Below, one piece after another: positions 61,602-64,000 of a DNA stretch of 64,000 bases. The stretch comes from Rufibacter roseus (GTDB taxonomy: Bacteria; Bacteroidota; Bacteroidia; Cytophagales; Hymenobacteraceae). The position numbers were made by a program, and so were the translations under genes. Where the stretch lies: contig NZ_LRML01000005.1 in assembly GCF_001647285.1 (NCBI RefSeq), positions 248,001 to 312,000 on the forward strand, given 5' to 3'. The number at the start of each line of letters is the position of its first letter. Within the stretch, counting starts at the first letter, position 1. The notes below the pieces were generated by a model. It was not told where the DNA came from. It did no database searches and saw only the letters and a program-made list of their open reading frames with translations.

Positions 61602-61624
61602 TGCACCTTTTGCTTTTAACACAC

Positions 61625-61632
61625 TAAAGGTA
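61625..61632 (-). promoter_or_regulatory. Bacteroidota -7 box upstream of serine recombinase
   Basis: TACCTTTA on the minus strand, 23 nt before the ATG at 61601, differs from TAnnTTTG at the last base. Confidence 0.4.
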
Positions 61633-61693
61633 CATTATGCCTTTCACTTTTATAAACGTCCGTTTAAAAAAGTATACATCTTAAGATTACAAC

Positions 61694-62650
61694 TTACCCT
61701 TCTTCCCCAGATTCAGCATTTTCTTTAGGCTCTACTTCCATCTCTCCCCAATGAATAAAATGGTTAAATGAAGATTGATCTAGTGACTTCATAAAAATTT
61801 TGCGTGCAGCCTCTAAGCTCTCAAAATATTTTTTAAATGGCTCTGCATACTTAGCAGCAACAATTTTGTCATTTGGATAGGGGATGGATATTTCTAAAAC
61901 TCTTTTGCCAACATCTTCTCTATTGGTTTGCATAAAGATAATTCTCTCCCATTGCTCTCGCACCTCTTTTAAAGAGAGTGCCCACATCAAATAAAATTGA
62001 TCAATGGCAGTTCCTTCGCAAGCTCTAACAATAATAACCTCTTTTGTTAAAACGACTCTCTCCTGCCCAGGCATGAGGACACAAAATTCTCCAATGTTCT
62101 TAGAAGCACGCTCAGGAGAAATTAAATCATATGGTTTTAACTTTGACTCTCCTCCTCTCCAAAAGACCTTAGCCAATGCTTCAGGAATCATATTTGTTGG
62201 ATTGATATTTACCAGACCAGCCCTCAAATCTGAAACTTTAATATAGGGTATTGTACCTACTCTCTGGTCTGAACTTGGACTCCCATGGCCTCCAAACACA
62301 TATATTTTTCCCTCTTCTACAAGTTCCCCTAAAGTCTTTAGTGTGAACTCCCCGTTGTCCTCCACAAGACTGTTAATCCCCTTATAAACAGAAGCATCAT
62401 AATACTTTGGAACGAAAACATCAAGCATAAAAATCTCACTTTGAGATCTAAAACTAACATCATCCCTACTAAAGCTACCTTTGCTTATTTCATCACAAGC
62501 TTCAGCTAATTGATCATTGATAGTTTCATTTGAGCGAATCCCTGTCTCTGGATTTACTATGTATTGCTCATGACCATCCTTATTGATCCCACAAGTTTTA
62601 GCATTAACAACTAATACTTGTCCATCCGAATACCAACTTGGCTTATGCAT
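61694..62650 (-). CDS. Restriction-modification specificity (S-type) protein
   Basis: The 318-residue protein has a target-recognition domain typical of type I S subunits, near residues 105-230. It reads LGELVEEGKIYVFGGHGSPSSDQR, IPYIKVSDLRAGLVNINPTNMIP and VFWRGGESKLKPYDL. A helical tail follows (LEISIPYPNDKIVAAKYAEPFKKYF) like the conserved spacer that contacts the methylase. Only one recognition domain is visible, half the usual S length, so it may dimerise or be a half-S protein. It follows the methylase gene after 4 nt. Confidence 0.7.
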   Translation of the reverse strand: MHKPSWYSDGQVLVVNAKTCGINKDGHEQYIVNPETGIRSNETINDQLAEACDEISKGSFSRDDVSFRSQSEIFMLDVFVPKYYDASVYKGINSLVEDNGEFTLKTLGELVEEGKIYVFGGHGSPSSDQRVGTIPYIKVSDLRAGLVNINPTNMIPEALAKVFWRGGESKLKPYDLISPERASKNIGEFCVLMPGQERVVLTKEVIIVRACEGTAIDQFYLMWALSLKEVREQWERIIFMQTNREDVGKRVLEISIPYPNDKIVAAKYAEPFKKYFESLEAARKIFMKSLDQSSFNHFIHWGEMEVEPKENAESGEEG

Positions 62651-62654
62651 ACCT

Positions 62655-64000
62655 TTATTTTTTCTCTAAAATGTAAAAGTTAGTTTTTGCACGACAAAAG
62701 CCTTGAAAAGCCTCCATTGGAATATTCAGTATTGCACGCATATTAAAATGATCCTTAATCCACTGTCTGAGCCATGCATAAGAGGAAGAAAACATATAGG
62801 TTTCTGGTAGTATAATACCTAATCTGCCGCCTTTTACAAGAAGCTCATGGCACCTTTCCAAAAACAGGATTCCCAACTCTCGCTCTTCAAATTTGTTCAC
62901 TTCAAACTTGAAACCAGAAACTTCCTTTTTTGCTTTTTGTGCTATTACAATACCAGCAGCCTTTGCATCTACTTTGCTCATTTTTAAATCTTTCCCAAAA
63001 GGCGGATTTGTAACTATACATGTAAAAGAGGCTGGAATCAATGAAGATCTTAAATCTGGGTAATAAGCGTTCCAAAGGTGCTTTCGAAGTGAGTCACCTA
63101 AAAACGTGTGTGTTGAACCGTCACCTATTGTTAACATTATTGCTTTAGTGAGTTTAACATTTATTCGGTCTTTATCCACTCCAAATAAATGTCTCTGAGC
63201 CCATCCTTTTGCATCCCCATCACTCATTGCTGGATATCTCTCTCTTAGTTGCCTATAGCTTTCTAAAAGAAATCCTCCAGTTCCGCAAGCGGGATCTAAA
63301 ACCTTATCCTCAGGTGCTATCTCCATTAATTTTATTGCGCTTCTTATTACAGGATAAGGGGTATAATATTGACCTTCCTCTGATTTTAAGCTAGCCGTGC
63401 GGAATACTTGAAACGCTTCAGAGACAGCACTAATTGAGGCATCTCGGAGCCTAAATTTAGAAAGTTCATATGCACATAAAGTAATGGTATGGTCATCTAA
63501 ATTGATATCACTATCAGCATCCGTCATAAAAATATCACTATGAGCAATTCTCATACCTTGGAACAAATCCCTTATTCTCCTTGCCGTTTCCCCTTCTGTG
63601 TCCCAAACTTGAAATGGCACAGACTTAGAAGGAGAATATTTAGCGATCTTGTCTCCTTCTAATTTTGCCAGAATAACATTACATAAGTTATTTAGCCTTT
63701 CATCACTTCTAGTACTCCGTGTGTCTCCTGAAACAGCAACGCTCAAAAGACGGCTAAAAACTTTTTTTAATCTTGCAGTAGAAGGCTCTTCTAAATCACT
63801 CCATGTCAATTTATTTTCACCAGCTTTAATAATTGCATCGCCAAATTTTGGTAAACTGCCATTAAGAGCAACTTCAAATTTTCCTTCAGGAGTTTTATAA
63901 ACTAAAGTTATTTCATCTCCATTCGTCCAAATTCCTAATACTACATGAGGCTCTAGCCCCATATAGATTTTCAATTGGTTTACACCTTCACTTTTATTAG
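62655..64000 (-). CDS. N-6 adenine DNA methylase (HsdM-like), N-terminus cut by window edge
   Basis: The frame stays open to the window edge, so the gene continues beyond it; a TTG at 63974 would be an unlikely start. The visible N-terminal part (GVNQLKIYMGLEPHVVLGIW TNGDEITLVYK) resembles the end of an HSDR_N-type nuclease domain. Counting from that TTG, the methylase core has motif I DPACGTGGF (228-235) and motif IV NPPFG (323-327), typical of gamma-class N6-adenine methylases of type I/IIG systems. It is paired with the S-type gene downstream. An R gene, if separate, would lie outside the window. Confidence 0.85.
   Translation of the reverse strand, partial: NKSEGVNQLKIYMGLEPHVVLGIWTNGDEITLVYKTPEGKFEVALNGSLPKFGDAIIKAGENKLTWSDLEEPSTARLKKVFSRLLSVAVSGDTRSTRSDERLNNLCNVILAKLEGDKIAKYSPSKSVPFQVWDTEGETARRIRDLFQGMRIAHSDIFMTDADSDINLDDHTITLCAYELSKFRLRDASISAVSEAFQVFRTASLKSEEGQYYTPYPVIRSAIKLMEIAPEDKVLDPACGTGGFLLESYRQLRERYPAMSDGDAKGWAQRHLFGVDKDRINVKLTKAIMLTIGDGSTHTFLGDSLRKHLWNAYYPDLRSSLIPASFTCIVTNPPFGKDLKMSKVDAKAAGIVIAQKAKKEVSGFKFEVNKFEERELGILFLERCHELLVKGGRLGIILPETYMFSSSYAWLRQWIKDHFNMRAILNIPMEAFQGFCRAKTNFYILEKK

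Overview
The window is chromosomal DNA of a Bacteroidota bacterium, most likely a Cytophagales/Hymenobacteraceae relative (Rufibacter/Pontibacter type). The evidence is type IX secretion (T9SS) sorting domains of types A and B, a PorP/SprF plus OmpA pair, TonB-dependent receptor architecture, the BatA/DUF58/MoxR/DUF4159/DUF4175 cluster, and promoter-like TAnnTTTG boxes. No rRNA gene, intact tRNA gene or CRISPR array was found.

Layout: 1-15 kb holds the end of tldD, a tldE/pmbA-like gene, and the MoxR-DUF58-BatA-DUF4175-DUF4159 membrane/aerotolerance-type cluster with an S41 peptidase and a SpoU-type RNA methyltransferase. Three small genes look like later arrivals here: an S23 four-helix-bundle gene, a DUF559 nuclease gene and an AT-rich secreted NTR-like gene. 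15-29 kb is a T9SS surface module: a type A sorted Ig-like protein, then on the minus strand a 2243-residue repeat protein with a type B C-terminus, PorP/SprF and an OmpA/PD40 protein, probably one operon. 30-38 kb, minus strand, is a probable uptake module: a His-rich secreted peptide, an M14 deacylase-like enzyme, a TonB-dependent receptor, and an ABC ATPase with two DUF3526-type permeases. 39-47 kb carries a tandem duplication of a PD40 protein plus a secreted N-acetylmuramoyl-L-alanine amidase, each preceded by about 450 bp of related non-coding DNA and bounded by similar hairpins. 47-53 kb has ordinary genes: an MFS transporter, DedA, small unknown proteins and a Ca2+/Na+ antiporter.

From about 53.5 kb to the right edge the DNA is an integrated island. 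A tRNA-3'-end-like remnant with its terminator is followed by a tyrosine integrase, a small HTH protein, an AT-rich HEPN (RNxxxH) protein resembling abortive-infection effectors, a divergent polymerase-like protein, an HNH nuclease, an unknown protein with a paralogue at 38 kb, a serine recombinase, and type I-like restriction-modification S and M genes. Three island genes share a promoter-type box, CACTTGTAA then 9-10 nt then TAnnTTTG, which suggests common control.

The most unusual feature is repeat structure. A quasi-palindrome of exactly 36 nt occurs about ten times in 64 kb, three of them in frame inside genes of the BatA cluster. There are also two GC-rich paired palindromic elements (6.7 and 33.7 kb), a 33-bp perfect inverted duplication of the tldD 3' end, and an inverted-repeat-flanked S23 gene. 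Decayed transposon traces (an IS3-family remnant and a MITE-like element) lie at 47 and 39.9 kb.
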